Assembly (NCBI GenBank): GCA_002345205.1 | Contig: DDVI01000090.1 | Location: 1-64,000, forward strand | DNA: 64,000 nt | Direction: 5' to 3' | Origin: Bdellovibrionaceae bacterium UBA2316 | GTDB taxonomy: Bacteria > Bdellovibrionota > Bdellovibrionia > Bdellovibrionales > Bdellovibrionaceae | Part shown: positions 27,214 through 36,867 of the stretch, piece after piece | Layout of the letters: each line of letters starts with the position of its first letter | Position numbering within the stretch: position 1 is the stretch's first letter | Notes under the pieces: generated by a model | The model's input: the letters and a program-made list of their open reading frames with translations, nothing else | What the model was told of the DNA's origin: nothing | Database searches by the model: none | Position numbers and translations under genes: made by a program

Positions 27214-27674
27214 TGGTAAGAGTTCTGATTGCGGGTGTGTTTATTGGTGCGGCGGCAGTTTTGACTTGGTTGTCAGTAACCCAAAATGATTTTTGCTTGA
27301 TTTGCAGTAAGCAATCCGATTCAAGTTCGCTTAATCCAAACACCATGCAAGGCACTTTAATCAACGATCTTAAGCAGGCGGCTCAGAACAAAGAATTGCC
27401 AGAAATGTGGAGCCAGATTTCAGAGGTGCGCTATGTTTATCACTCTAAAAAAATTCAGAAATCATTAGATAAAAGTCCAATAGTGGGAATTAATAAAAAA
27501 GGAAATAAGCGTTTGCTTGTCGAGTTTTTTGATGAGCCTGACAGTGACGCCTTTGTTTTAGTCAGATATAGTATGTTAGATATAGCCACCAGTAACACAG
27601 TGGCTGAAATCAATCGTCGCTTAAAGCTCCCAACACTTCCGGTGCCGCCGGATAGTAAAACGCCTAAAAAATAG
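27213..27674 (+). CDS. Membrane-anchored or exported protein coupled to the nuclease gene
   Basis: 153 residues. An N-terminal hydrophobic segment (about 4-22) followed by FCLICSK leads to a soluble domain with no motif I recognise, and a proline/lysine-rich tail (PVPPDSKTPKK). It could be a signal anchor or an uncleaved signal. Its ATG overlaps the nuclease stop codon by one base, so the two are translated together; an inhibitor or chaperone role for the nuclease is possible but not shown. Confidence 0.65.
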   Translation: MVRVLIAGVFIGAAAVLTWLSVTQNDFCLICSKQSDSSSLNPNTMQGTLINDLKQAAQNKELPEMWSQISEVRYVYHSKKIQKSLDKSPIVGINKKGNKRLLVEFFDEPDSDAFVLVRYSMLDIATSNTVAEINRRLKLPTLPVPPDSKTPKK

Positions 27675-27784
27675 ACATTCGCTTTCATCGTCTTTTCATT
27701 TAAAAATTTTCTCCTAATTTTGTTGGACGAGTGAAGTCGCCCACGTTACTGAAGTTGTAAATCAATTCACTAAAAGGGGAATCT

Positions 27785-28219
27785 ATGATTCAAAAACTTA
27801 CTTTACTAGTATTCTTAGTTGGTTCCGCAGCCATGGCACATTTGCAAGTTGGTGTTTATAGCGGCATTCAAGTCGGTGGCCAAGTCTGCCAAGTACGTGT
27901 TAAAAACGTATACTATCTAAACAATGCGGCTCATCCATTAAATGAACGCGTAGATATTGAAGTTCAAGGCGTTGCCATCACACTTCAACATCCACCAATC
28001 ATCTCATCCGAAAAGAAAATGGCTTACTTCAATCACGACATGTTTCAAGGTATTTTGCCAACTCAACAAGGTGCCATGGGTTTTGAAATGAAAATCTCTC
28101 ACGCGCGCGTAGCTCGTGATGTGGCTATTCCAACAGAATTCCATTTGATTCAACACGTATATCAAGGGGATAAGCGCAGTTCATTGGTTTGCACGCAGTT
28201 GAAACAAACTTCGAGATAG
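27785..28219 (+). CDS. Small exported protein of unknown function
   Basis: 144 residues with a signal peptide (about 1-18, SAAMA end). The start is preceded by AAAAGGGGAATCT. The mature protein is beta-rich with two cysteines, GGQVCQV near residue 38 and LVCTQ near the C terminus, the same arrangement as in the exported protein at 147, which hints at a common family. A hairpin follows directly. Likely periplasmic or secreted; no domain is recognised. Confidence 0.75.
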   Translation: MIQKLTLLVFLVGSAAMAHLQVGVYSGIQVGGQVCQVRVKNVYYLNNAAHPLNERVDIEVQGVAITLQHPPIISSEKKMAYFNHDMFQGILPTQQGAMGFEMKISHARVARDVAIPTEFHLIQHVYQGDKRSSLVCTQLKQTSR

Positions 28220-28220
28220 A

Positions 28221-28245
28221 ACGGTCTGCGGTCATCCGCAGCCGT
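28221..28245 (+). terminator. Hairpin between convergent genes, likely terminator
   Basis: CTGCGG (28226-28231) pairs with CCGCAG (28236-28241) over a TCAT loop, extended by ACGG/CCGT after one bulged T. The following T-run is weak (TTTAGGG), so termination strength is uncertain. It lies between the exported-protein gene and the end of pepN and could serve both. Confidence 0.6.
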
Positions 28246-28271
28246 TTAGGGTTTGTCGTTCGACGTTTCCG

Positions 28272-30872
28272 TTAAGCCAGCTTTGATAATACTTCGAATG
28301 AATTTCTTGATAACGTGTTCGAAGCCGTCATCTGCTGGATGAGTTTGCCAAGGTAGTTCTTTTTATCTTCTGGAAGACTACCTACTATTTGTAGTGTCGT
28401 GGCTAATCGTGCCGCTACTTGTGGATTGAACGAATCAATTTCGGCCAGTTTTCCTAAGAAGAAATCATAATGATCATTGTTTTGGTGGAAATAAAATAAG
28501 TTGTTTCCAAAATTTCTGAGTAGGGAATACACCTGATTTGGATTTTCAGGATTGAAGTAGCCTTGCGAACATATCCACTTGATCGTTTCAAATGTTTCGC
28601 GGTGATCACTGGTTGCAATGCTTTGTAACCATTTGTTAATTACAAGAGGTTCTGATTTCCACGTTTCATAAAATTTTACGATGGATTGTTTACGAGCTTC
28701 GCCATTTAAAACTTTTAGTTCAGACGCAAAATGAAATAGTACCGAGGTAAAATTTTTAGTTTCATATGGGTACATCGTTGTTTCGTGGGATTCAATTAAA
28801 TCTGCCAGATTCATTTTCAATTCACGTTTGGCGGCGATGTTTTGATCATAGTGATCAGACACGCTTTCTAAGCGAATCAGTTCTGTATTTAATTTTTCAA
28901 TATGTTCTTTGAGCGAAGTGTGCAGTGCTTTGCCTAGGTATGCTTTAAGCGCAGCTTCTGTTTTCTGAAATCCAGCTGCATCTAGGAAACCCATAAATTG
29001 CATAATCACTGAATTGGATGGAAAACCAAAAAGTTTTGCTTTTACCTTTTCTTCCAATTGCGTGTTATTTAAAATCGACTGCATTAGGTTAATCAATGGT
29101 TTTAGAGCATCCGTGGCCTCATTTTTCTTTTCTAAAACAATGTGTGTGTACAGCGTCTTGAACGAATTTAGCCAATACAGTTGAAGAGACTCATTTCGAT
29201 TGAATGTATCGTCGTCGTTTTGAGCCAAGAAATAATAATCATCCATGGGGCGATTCCACGACACTAAAATAGGAGCCGAGAAATTTCTGAGTAACGATAC
29301 GATAGGGCGTGAATTTAGTTCTTCCCATTTTATTTCGAGTGTCGGTGTTTTGAGTTGGATTAATTTCTGTCCATCTGAATTCGTTTGAACCTGCGGTGAG
29401 GACACATTTAATTTTTTCCCAGTGCCGTCAAATAAATCGATAAAGATGGGGATATCAAATAACGCATCTATCTGTTCCATCTTTAGAGAGTATGTTTTTT
29501 TGTCTGCATCCCACACATCGGTAACTGAAACTTTTGGTGTGCCTGGTTTTTGATACCAATTAACAAATAATTCAGAGTTGTAACCAGACTCATCAAGGAT
29601 CGTCGTGCGATAGTCATCGGTGGTGATGGCGTGCCCGTCGTATTTTTGGAAATAACGATCCATGGCGAGCTTGAATTGTTTTTTGCCCAAAATATTTTGC
29701 ATCATTCGAATAACTTCTGCACCTTTTTCATAGATAGTCGGTGTAAAGAAATTGTCGACGGAATAGCACGATTCGGGACGTACGGGGTGGGCATTGGGAC
29801 CTGCGTCCTCAGGGAATTGACGATTTTTTAGCATTTCAACATCGCGAATGCGTTGAATACCTTTTTCTGTCATGTCCGCTGAAAATTGTTGATCTCGGAA
29901 AACAGTTAAACCTTCTTTGAGTGATAACTGAAACCAGTTACGCAAAGTAATGCGATTGCCTGTCCAGTTGTGGAAGTACTCGTGAGCCACTACCGATTCG
30001 ATATCAAAAAAATCAGAATCGGTGGCCGTTAGACTGTCAGCTAGAATCAATTTAGAATTGAAGATATTCAAGCCCTTGTTTTCCATCGCGCCCGCATTGA
30101 AATCATCAATGGCGACAATCATGTATTCGGACAGATCGTATTCACGATCAAATTTATCTTCATCCCATTTCATAGAACGCTTTAATGATTCCATCGCGTG
30201 TTGACAGCGAGGGGCTTTGCCTTTTTCAGCATAGATTTCCAGATTTACTTTTTTCCCGGACCGAGTTGTGTAATTATCTTTTAAAACGTCCACATCACCT
30301 GCGAATAGAGCAAACAGGTAGCACGGTTTTTTCCAAGGGTCTGTCCACGTTACACGATGGCGAGTGTTGCTGATTGTTTTCTTTTCTATGCGGTTGCCGT
30401 TCGATAACAGAATCGGAAATTTTTTCTGATCCGCTTCGATGGATACCGTGTACATCGTCATCACATCGGGGCGATCAGGAAAGAACGTGATTTTACGAAA
30501 CCCTTCGGCTTCGCATTGAGTAACTAAAAACGCTTTAGAGGCATACAAACCTTCTAGCGATTTATTTGCATACGGATTAATTTTAGTTTTAATTTTTAGA
30601 GTAAATTCTTTTTGAGTCGGCGATACAACGAGGCCATCATTTTTCTTTTCAACATTAAATTCTAAAGTTTTTCCAGGATTGTTCTTTTCCAAAAAAATAA
30701 GTTCTAGAATTTCTTGATCTAGGCCGTTTAGAAAAAATGGCTTGAGTTCATCCATTTGGTAATCGCTTTTCTGTACGACTGTTGCATACGTGTCGAATAA
30801 GCCGAATTCAAGATTTACACCTAGAATTTGAAAATGTGGTTTTTGATAGTCTTTTAGAAAAATTTTTTCCAT
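28272..30872 (-). CDS. pepN: Aminopeptidase N (M1 family)
   Basis: 866 residues from ATG 30872, which has GAGG six bases upstream; a TTG start at 30929 is possible but has no such site. The N-terminal beta domain is followed by the M1 catalytic domain: substrate-binding GAMEN (about 261), zinc-binding HEYFH (HExxH, about 294) and the downstream Glu in LKEGLT. A C-terminal helical domain completes the fold. It removes N-terminal residues from peptides in the cytoplasm. Length matches E. coli PepN. It diverges from the glyoxalase-like gene with 103 bases between starts. Confidence 0.95.
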   Translation of the reverse strand: MEKIFLKDYQKPHFQILGVNLEFGLFDTYATVVQKSDYQMDELKPFFLNGLDQEILELIFLEKNNPGKTLEFNVEKKNDGLVVSPTQKEFTLKIKTKINPYANKSLEGLYASKAFLVTQCEAEGFRKITFFPDRPDVMTMYTVSIEADQKKFPILLSNGNRIEKKTISNTRHRVTWTDPWKKPCYLFALFAGDVDVLKDNYTTRSGKKVNLEIYAEKGKAPRCQHAMESLKRSMKWDEDKFDREYDLSEYMIVAIDDFNAGAMENKGLNIFNSKLILADSLTATDSDFFDIESVVAHEYFHNWTGNRITLRNWFQLSLKEGLTVFRDQQFSADMTEKGIQRIRDVEMLKNRQFPEDAGPNAHPVRPESCYSVDNFFTPTIYEKGAEVIRMMQNILGKKQFKLAMDRYFQKYDGHAITTDDYRTTILDESGYNSELFVNWYQKPGTPKVSVTDVWDADKKTYSLKMEQIDALFDIPIFIDLFDGTGKKLNVSSPQVQTNSDGQKLIQLKTPTLEIKWEELNSRPIVSLLRNFSAPILVSWNRPMDDYYFLAQNDDDTFNRNESLQLYWLNSFKTLYTHIVLEKKNEATDALKPLINLMQSILNNTQLEEKVKAKLFGFPSNSVIMQFMGFLDAAGFQKTEAALKAYLGKALHTSLKEHIEKLNTELIRLESVSDHYDQNIAAKRELKMNLADLIESHETTMYPYETKNFTSVLFHFASELKVLNGEARKQSIVKFYETWKSEPLVINKWLQSIATSDHRETFETIKWICSQGYFNPENPNQVYSLLRNFGNNLFYFHQNNDHYDFFLGKLAEIDSFNPQVAARLATTLQIVGSLPEDKKNYLGKLIQQMTASNTLSRNSFEVLSKLA

Positions 30873-30975
30873 ACGCGCCTCTACTGTGGGATTTAAATTA
30901 GCAGGAAAAAGGACGCCGAATCTACTCAAAAATAAAGTGTTTGACAGAAATTCGCTTTCCCTTTGGAATCAGGGA

Positions 30976-31332
30976 ATGTCAGCTAGTTTACGCTCCCTAG
31001 TTATTGCCACTTCGCAGATAAAAGATGTTCTTAGGTTTTATGAAAGCCTCGGGCTGACGTTTAAAACAAAGAAGGTGAGTTTGGGGACAGAGTGTTATTG
31101 GACCATGGCTAATGGACTCGAAATTGCCTTTCTGGAAAAGCCAGACCTAAAACAAGATGCGCAACCTCATTACATGTTGTCCTTCCGAGTTCAGAATATC
31201 GACCAGAAATATCAACAGTTTGTGTCAAATAAATTCATCGGCATTTTAGACCCCACCGATTTCGAAGAAGGCCGTAAGGCCATTATTTTAGATCCCGATG
31301 GCCGCTCTGTAGAGATTATCGAATCAAAATAG
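30976..31332 (+). CDS. Glyoxalase/bleomycin-resistance (VOC) family protein
   Basis: 118 residues from ATG 30976; the frame runs 30 codons further up but that part is within the intergenic promoter region. The VOC fold is seen as VIATSQIKDVLRFYESLGLTFK at the start, GLEIAFLE in the middle and ILDPDGRSVEIIE at the end, where the last Glu is a usual metal ligand. VOC proteins include isomerases, dioxygenases and resistance proteins; the substrate is not predictable. A single VOC module would act as a dimer. Confidence 0.82.
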   Translation: MSASLRSLVIATSQIKDVLRFYESLGLTFKTKKVSLGTECYWTMANGLEIAFLEKPDLKQDAQPHYMLSFRVQNIDQKYQQFVSNKFIGILDPTDFEEGRKAIILDPDGRSVEIIESK

Positions 31333-31403
31333 CTACCAGATATTGGTCTAGGAATGCAAATAAGCTAGACAAATGCCCTGGGCGTGCGGTGCAATTTTTC
31401 TAT

Positions 31404-33122
31404 ATGAAAATGGATTTTCAGTTTTTCCGACAAGGTCGTCTTCTAATGGCGTTCATTGCATGCGCCGTAACTATAACTGCGACTGCTCAGGTAGAGTCCA
31501 AGGGGCTCGATCCTCAGTGGCAAGCACAATACCGTTTGGAGCACCCGCGCCCAAATCCGTATGCGCTGGATGCGAGTGAGTTTAAGACATCGCGCGAACA
31601 AGGGCAGTGGCACACGCAGTATTATCCAATCGAAGTAACTGGAATTTTACCTCCGCTGCGACCGATACGAAAAATTTTAGATAATGATTTTAGAAATCCT
31701 TTAGTTAAAATTCTTCAGGATCTATTTCAAAAAATAAATATTTTTAAATCCTTCGACGATTTGATGAAGTGGTTGGGCCTGAATCCTTACCCAGATAAAA
31801 ATGCGACAGGAATTTACAAGGTATACGTCCCTGAAGACAAAATTATCAATCATCGCTTCGGTATGGGTACGATGGATCGCTTCGGAGCCACCGGCTTCAC
31901 ATTGAGCTGTACTGTTTGTCATTCGAGTTCGCTTTTTGGTAAAACTATTTTCGGTTTAACCAATCGTTTTCCACGCGCGAATGAATTTTTCTTAAGTGCC
32001 ACTCGCGCCATAAAAGTGGCGCCAGCACCACTGTTTCAAATGTACACATTTAGTATGGCTAACGAAATGAAGCTGTACCGGGATGTTCAGAAAAATTTAC
32101 GTTCTGTAGGGGCCGTATCCCCAATTGCGTTGGGTTTAGATACCTCATTGGCGCAAGTCGCATTGAGCTTACAGAAACGAAATCCAGATGCGTGGGCGAC
32201 GAAGAATGCTAACTATGAAAAGTATCCACGCCCAGACTATCTAGATTCTATTCCAGCGGACAGCAAACCGGCTGTTTGGTGGAATTTGAAGTACAAAAAT
32301 CGTTGGCTAAGTGATGGTAGCGTACTGAGTGGTAATCCGATTCTTACAAATATTTTATGGAATGAAATCGGTCGCGGAACTGATCTTAAGGATTTGAATT
32401 CTTGGATTGATCGAAACGAAATCGTAATACGTGATTTAACGTCAGCTGTTTTTTCGACCGAAGCTCCGCGTATCACTGATTTCTTTTCAGAAAACCAAAT
32501 TGATATTCACAGTGCAAAGCGGGGCGAGCAGCTGTTCGTTGATAACTGTGCCGGCTGTCACGGAACGTATCATAAAAATTGGAGTCGACCTGAATTTGCC
32601 GCAGCGTCAGTGACGGAACAAATTAAGACCTACCAAGTTGATTACAAAAAACAAACTCAAGTAAAAGACGTGGGTACAGATCCGTATCGCTACCTGGGCA
32701 TGAAATCTCTAGAAAAATTAAATGAATTACAAATTTCTAAAAACAATGGGATAGTGATCAAAGCGCAAAAGGGTTATGTCCCACCGCCATTGGTTGGTAT
32801 TTGGGCACGTTGGCCTTATTTTCATAATAATTCAGTTCCTAACTTATGCGAATTGCTCACGCCAGCTCACTTAAGGACAAAGGAATTTTATCAAGGACCT
32901 GCTGTGGATAAAAATAAAGATTTTGATTTTGAATGCAATGGCTACCCTGAACCAACAGCAGCACCATCGGCTTGGAAAAAAGACCCTGAGCTGAAATTTG
33001 ATACTCGCAAAAAAGGAATGGGTAATATGGGACATGATGAAGACATTTTCTTAGTCGATGGCCAAGAGATTCTTTCGCCTTCTGATAAAAAAGATTTAAT
33101 TCACTTCTTACAAACGCTGTAG
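31404..33122 (+). CDS. Exported diheme cytochrome c peroxidase-like protein
   Basis: About 572 residues from ATG 31404 (GTG 31389 and ATG 31410 also possible; no strong ribosome site). The signal peptide ends near TATAQ. Two heme c sites are visible: SCTVCHSS (about 171) and DNCAGCHG (about 385). PPLVGIWARWPYFHNNSVPNLCELL (about 460-485) is the conserved block of the bacterial diheme peroxidase superfamily. The protein is longer than classical CcpA (about 330) and closer in size to RoxA-like or MauG-distant members, so the reaction may be oxidative cleavage rather than peroxide removal. Periplasmic or secreted. Confidence 0.82.
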   Translation: MKMDFQFFRQGRLLMAFIACAVTITATAQVESKGLDPQWQAQYRLEHPRPNPYALDASEFKTSREQGQWHTQYYPIEVTGILPPLRPIRKILDNDFRNPLVKILQDLFQKINIFKSFDDLMKWLGLNPYPDKNATGIYKVYVPEDKIINHRFGMGTMDRFGATGFTLSCTVCHSSSLFGKTIFGLTNRFPRANEFFLSATRAIKVAPAPLFQMYTFSMANEMKLYRDVQKNLRSVGAVSPIALGLDTSLAQVALSLQKRNPDAWATKNANYEKYPRPDYLDSIPADSKPAVWWNLKYKNRWLSDGSVLSGNPILTNILWNEIGRGTDLKDLNSWIDRNEIVIRDLTSAVFSTEAPRITDFFSENQIDIHSAKRGEQLFVDNCAGCHGTYHKNWSRPEFAAASVTEQIKTYQVDYKKQTQVKDVGTDPYRYLGMKSLEKLNELQISKNNGIVIKAQKGYVPPPLVGIWARWPYFHNNSVPNLCELLTPAHLRTKEFYQGPAVDKNKDFDFECNGYPEPTAAPSAWKKDPELKFDTRKKGMGNMGHDEDIFLVDGQEILSPSDKKDLIHFLQTL

Positions 33123-33131
33123 AGCTTAATC

Positions 33132-34919
33132 GTGAAATCTAAATTTTTATCTTCAGCACTGAATTCCGTAAATCATAAATTAGAATCTATCTCGAAAGCT
33201 CGCCTAGTGGTGGGCTCTCTTGTTTTAATCTGCTGGTTTTATCCCGTTATTTTTAGTTCGGGCATGGCTGTTCTGTATCCATGCAGTTTATTGTTTATAA
33301 TTTCGTTCGTTGTTTTAGTTTATAAGTCCGCACGGATAAAAGAGTTTAAAACCTACCTTTTACAGCGCGAGAAAATGAACGAGCGTCGTACATTCCAAAA
33401 TCAAACTGACTTTAAATACACTCCAGATGAAGTTAATCGTTGGGGTCAATTGCTAGCGAAAATGAATTTAGATAAATCCGCGCATTGGGATGATCTAGAT
33501 CTGGTAAAGGCTCAAGGACTATTGCAGGCGATTCATTCGACGGGAAATGCGGAATCGTTGCAATTGTTGATTAATTTAATGCGCCGAAATCCCCTAACCA
33601 GCCAGCAAATGCAAGAACGACAGAACAAGGTGCAATTGCTAACTACCGGGCCACGTCGTAAATCGTTGGTGCTGCTAACGTTGAATCCCGAAACTTCAAG
33701 TGTGAATTCAACCTACACGTTACTCAAAGAATCACTCTTGGAAAATCAAACGTGGTTGTATGCGATCTATGCATACTATGCAGCCTTAATCGGTTGCTAT
33801 GGATTGTTTCTGCTTTCGGGTAATACGGCGTTTGCGGCGCTGCTGTTTGGGTTGTTTTTTATTTTTCCAGTAGCCAATATTCGTGTGAAAATATTTAAAA
33901 CATTATCTTGGGTGAGTGGTTTTGAAGCTCAGCTGAATCGATTGCATAAAGTAAAAAAAATGATTCAGCATTACGCGGAACTGGCTGAAAAGAAGAAAAT
34001 TCCTATGCTAGCTTCGTACTTAGATTCAACTAACGGCTTGTCTTTTGAAAATTCAATTCACGAACTTAACCGTATTATCGGTGCCATGGGACTGCGCCAA
34101 AATGTCATTGTGTACGGAATCGTGCATGCATTTTTGCCTTGGGATTTTTACTGGACAGCGCGAGCGGAAAAACTGCGTACCAAACTTGAAAAAATATATT
34201 TACGCTGGGTAGAAGACCTAGTCGAATTTGAGGCCTTGGCGTTATTGGCGGAATACTCGGTTAATATTGAACAGGGAATTTGGCCAGTGATCAAAAGTGG
34301 TCAAACAGCACTTATTGGCAGTGGTATACGTCATCCATTGATTCCCGCCCGATACGTAGTAGCGAATGATGTGGCTCTAGATGCGGACAACCGAAAGTGC
34401 TTGTTGATTACTGGCTCTAATATGTCAGGTAAAAGTACGTTCTTGCGAACCTTAGGGATTAACTTGGTACTGATGCGAATTGGTTGCCGAGTCCATGCCG
34501 CACACTTGGAATCTTCGCCATTTCAGGTATTAACTTCGTTAAAACGCGTGGATTCATTAGAAGAGTCCCTGTCGACGTTTTATTCCGAAGTAAAGAATCT
34601 AAAAGAGATTCGTGACGAGTGTGTTTCCCATACCAGTATCTACCTAATCGACGAAATTTTTAGGGGTACAAATAGTCGAGAGCGCTTGATCGGAGCTCAA
34701 AAGTATATTAAAGCCTTATTGCAGTCTCCCAGCATAGGATTAGTGACAACGCATGATCTTGAACTATCTCAGATGGATCAAGAGTATTCGAATTTAGTTA
34801 ACGAACACTTTGCCGACACGATCGAAAATGGGAAGATGATTTTTGATTATAAAAAGAAAATGGGTCCATGCCCAAGCACGAATGCGCTCAAGGTTATGGA
34901 GATGGAAGGTGTTTTTTGA
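33132..34919 (+). CDS. Membrane-associated MutS-family ATPase
   Basis: 595 residues from a GTG start. The N terminus has two membrane spans (about 25-65), and a second pair lies near 210-255. A helical clamp-like middle leads to the C-terminal ATPase: Walker A GSNMSGKSTFLRT (about 428) and Walker B with YLIDEIFRGTNSRER (about 510), plus THDLELS. There is no MutS mismatch-recognition domain, so it is not a mismatch-repair MutS; it belongs to the membrane MutS-like group whose role is unknown. argS follows with a 4-base overlap. Confidence 0.85.
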   Translation: MKSKFLSSALNSVNHKLESISKARLVVGSLVLICWFYPVIFSSGMAVLYPCSLLFIISFVVLVYKSARIKEFKTYLLQREKMNERRTFQNQTDFKYTPDEVNRWGQLLAKMNLDKSAHWDDLDLVKAQGLLQAIHSTGNAESLQLLINLMRRNPLTSQQMQERQNKVQLLTTGPRRKSLVLLTLNPETSSVNSTYTLLKESLLENQTWLYAIYAYYAALIGCYGLFLLSGNTAFAALLFGLFFIFPVANIRVKIFKTLSWVSGFEAQLNRLHKVKKMIQHYAELAEKKKIPMLASYLDSTNGLSFENSIHELNRIIGAMGLRQNVIVYGIVHAFLPWDFYWTARAEKLRTKLEKIYLRWVEDLVEFEALALLAEYSVNIEQGIWPVIKSGQTALIGSGIRHPLIPARYVVANDVALDADNRKCLLITGSNMSGKSTFLRTLGINLVLMRIGCRVHAAHLESSPFQVLTSLKRVDSLEESLSTFYSEVKNLKEIRDECVSHTSIYLIDEIFRGTNSRERLIGAQKYIKALLQSPSIGLVTTHDLELSQMDQEYSNLVNEHFADTIENGKMIFDYKKKMGPCPSTNALKVMEMEGVF

Positions 34920-36700
34920 GAATCGCAGAAAAAGCTCTATTTGATGAATTAAAAAAACAGCTATCGTCTTGGATTCATCAAGTCCTAGCAAAGAACGGGG
35001 ACATAACCGCAACTGGTTTAGACATTAGCGAAAAAACTATTTACGACACATTGGCGGAACCTCCTCAAAAAGAAATGGGCGATTTCGCATTTGGTTTGTT
35101 CACGTTCGCTAAAGCATTAAAAAAAGGTCCCCCGATGATTGCGGCTGCTTTAGTAAAAGAATTTCCTGGCAGCGATTTGTTTTCTGTGCAGGCCGCCGGG
35201 CCATATTTAAATTTCAAATTTTCAAACAAAGCGTTTGCTCAGTGGGTACTTAATCCGATCTTGGATAAAAGTTATTTCAAACGTAAAATGTATGCGTCGT
35301 CACCGAAGACGATGATCGAATATTCGCAACCTAACACGCATAAAGAGTTGCATGTGGGCCATATGCGCAACCTATGCTTAGGTGATTCATTAATTAAATT
35401 ATTAAAATTTTCTGGCCAAGATATTTTATCGTCCACTTTTCCCGGCGACGTAGGTACTCACGTCGCCAAATGTTTGTGGTACATGAAATATCACAATAAG
35501 GAAGCGGTGCCGACGACGGGTAAAGGTGAATGGCTTGGTCGCATGTACTCAACGGCCAACAACAAACTGGAAGCCGAAAAAGGTACGCCTCAAGAAGACG
35601 TCAATCGCGGCCAATTAACTGAAATCCTAAAGCAGTTAGAACATAAGAGCGGCGAATTCTATGATCTCTGGAAAGAAACGCGCGAGTGGTCGATTGCTTT
35701 GATGAAAAGTGTTTACGCTTGGGCCGGTGTTACATTTGATATGTGGTATTGGGAGTCTGATGTCGACAGTGCCTCGGTGGCATTAGTTCAGGATTTGTAT
35801 AAGCAAGGTAAACTGATCCAATCGCAAGGTGCGATCGGTATGGATTTTACGGCGGAAAATCTGGGCTTCTGTATGTTACTAAAGTCAGACGGCACAGGTC
35901 TGTATGCCAGCAAAGATTTAGAATTAGCTCGTCGTAAGTTCACGGATTATCAAATTGAAAAATCAATTTACGTAGTGGATTTGCGCCAAGCTTTGCATTT
36001 CCAGCAAGTGTTCAAAGTGTTAGAACGAATCGGTTTCGAACAGGCGAAAAATTGTTATCACTTGCAGTACAACTTCGTAGAATTACCAGATGGAGCCATG
36101 AGTTCGCGTAAGGGCAACATTGTTCCATTGTCAGAATTAGTGAAGCAAATGGAAGCCAAAATTACGGTTGATTATTTAACTCGCTACAAAGGTGAATGGC
36201 CGGATTCTGAAATCAAGGAAACAGCGACCAAAATCGCGCAAGGCGCGATCAAGTACGGAATGCTAAAACAAGATCCAGGCAAGAAAATCGTTTTCGAAAT
36301 GCAAGAATGGTTAAAGTTAGATGGCGAAAGTGGCCCATTCATTCAGTATTCTTTTGCGAGGATCAACAGTTTAATCCAAAAAATTGGATTAAAAGAAATA
36401 CAAAGCGAACAAATCAACTGGGAAACGCTAGCAGAAAAACCAGAACGAGATTTAGTGCAGTTCCTGTCCTACTTCCATCACTACGTATACCTATCGGCGG
36501 AAAACTACAAACCAAGTACATTGTGCGGTTACTTGTACGACCTAGCAAAACGCTTCAACTATTTCTATCACGAATGCCCAATCGCACAGGCACCCACGGA
36601 AGACTTAAAGGAAGCTAGAATACATCTTGCGAAAGCAACAGGAATGGTACTAGAACGAGGCCTTGCGCTACTAGGAATCCCAGTCCCTCAAAGAATGTAA
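34916..36700 (+). CDS. argS: Arginyl-tRNA synthetase
   Basis: 594 residues from TTG 34916, chosen because GGAAGG lies six bases upstream and it overlaps the previous stop codon by 4 bases (TTGA); an ATG 48 bases earlier lies deep in the upstream gene and lacks a site. Class I motifs are HVGH (HIGH type, about 137) and MSSRKG (KMSKS type). The N-terminal Arg-S additional domain and the C-terminal DALR anticodon-binding domain (FSYFHHYVY and ARIHLAKATGMVLERGLALLGI) are both present. It charges tRNA-Arg in the cytoplasm and ligates Arg with ATP. Confidence 0.95.
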   Translation: MRIAEKALFDELKKQLSSWIHQVLAKNGDITATGLDISEKTIYDTLAEPPQKEMGDFAFGLFTFAKALKKGPPMIAAALVKEFPGSDLFSVQAAGPYLNFKFSNKAFAQWVLNPILDKSYFKRKMYASSPKTMIEYSQPNTHKELHVGHMRNLCLGDSLIKLLKFSGQDILSSTFPGDVGTHVAKCLWYMKYHNKEAVPTTGKGEWLGRMYSTANNKLEAEKGTPQEDVNRGQLTEILKQLEHKSGEFYDLWKETREWSIALMKSVYAWAGVTFDMWYWESDVDSASVALVQDLYKQGKLIQSQGAIGMDFTAENLGFCMLLKSDGTGLYASKDLELARRKFTDYQIEKSIYVVDLRQALHFQQVFKVLERIGFEQAKNCYHLQYNFVELPDGAMSSRKGNIVPLSELVKQMEAKITVDYLTRYKGEWPDSEIKETATKIAQGAIKYGMLKQDPGKKIVFEMQEWLKLDGESGPFIQYSFARINSLIQKIGLKEIQSEQINWETLAEKPERDLVQFLSYFHHYVYLSAENYKPSTLCGYLYDLAKRFNYFYHECPIAQAPTEDLKEARIHLAKATGMVLERGLALLGIPVPQRM

Positions 36701-36702
36701 CG

Positions 36703-36740
36703 GAAAACGGTACCGAACCCCCGCGGTTCCCTGTGTTTTC
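36703..36740 (+). terminator. Imperfect two-part hairpin after argS
   Basis: GAACC (36715-36719) pairs with GGTTC (36725-36729), nested inside GAAAAC (36703-36708) and GTTTTC (36735-36740) with an internal loop. Only TT follows, so it is a weak candidate. The remaining bases to 36867 hold no gene I can support and probably the promoter of the cluster. Confidence 0.4.
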
Positions 36741-36867
36741 TTAGCGCCAAATCAAGTTTATAAAAAAATTTGAGTGTTCTTAAAACTAAACAACTCGATC
36801 TGTCATAGCCATCGACATCACGGTAAAAAATCTAGGAAAACGACTGCAATCGTGGAAGAATCGACGG

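Noticed and set aside
33132..34919. DNA mismatch-repair MutS
   Set aside because: No mismatch-recognition domain, and four hydrophobic membrane spans.
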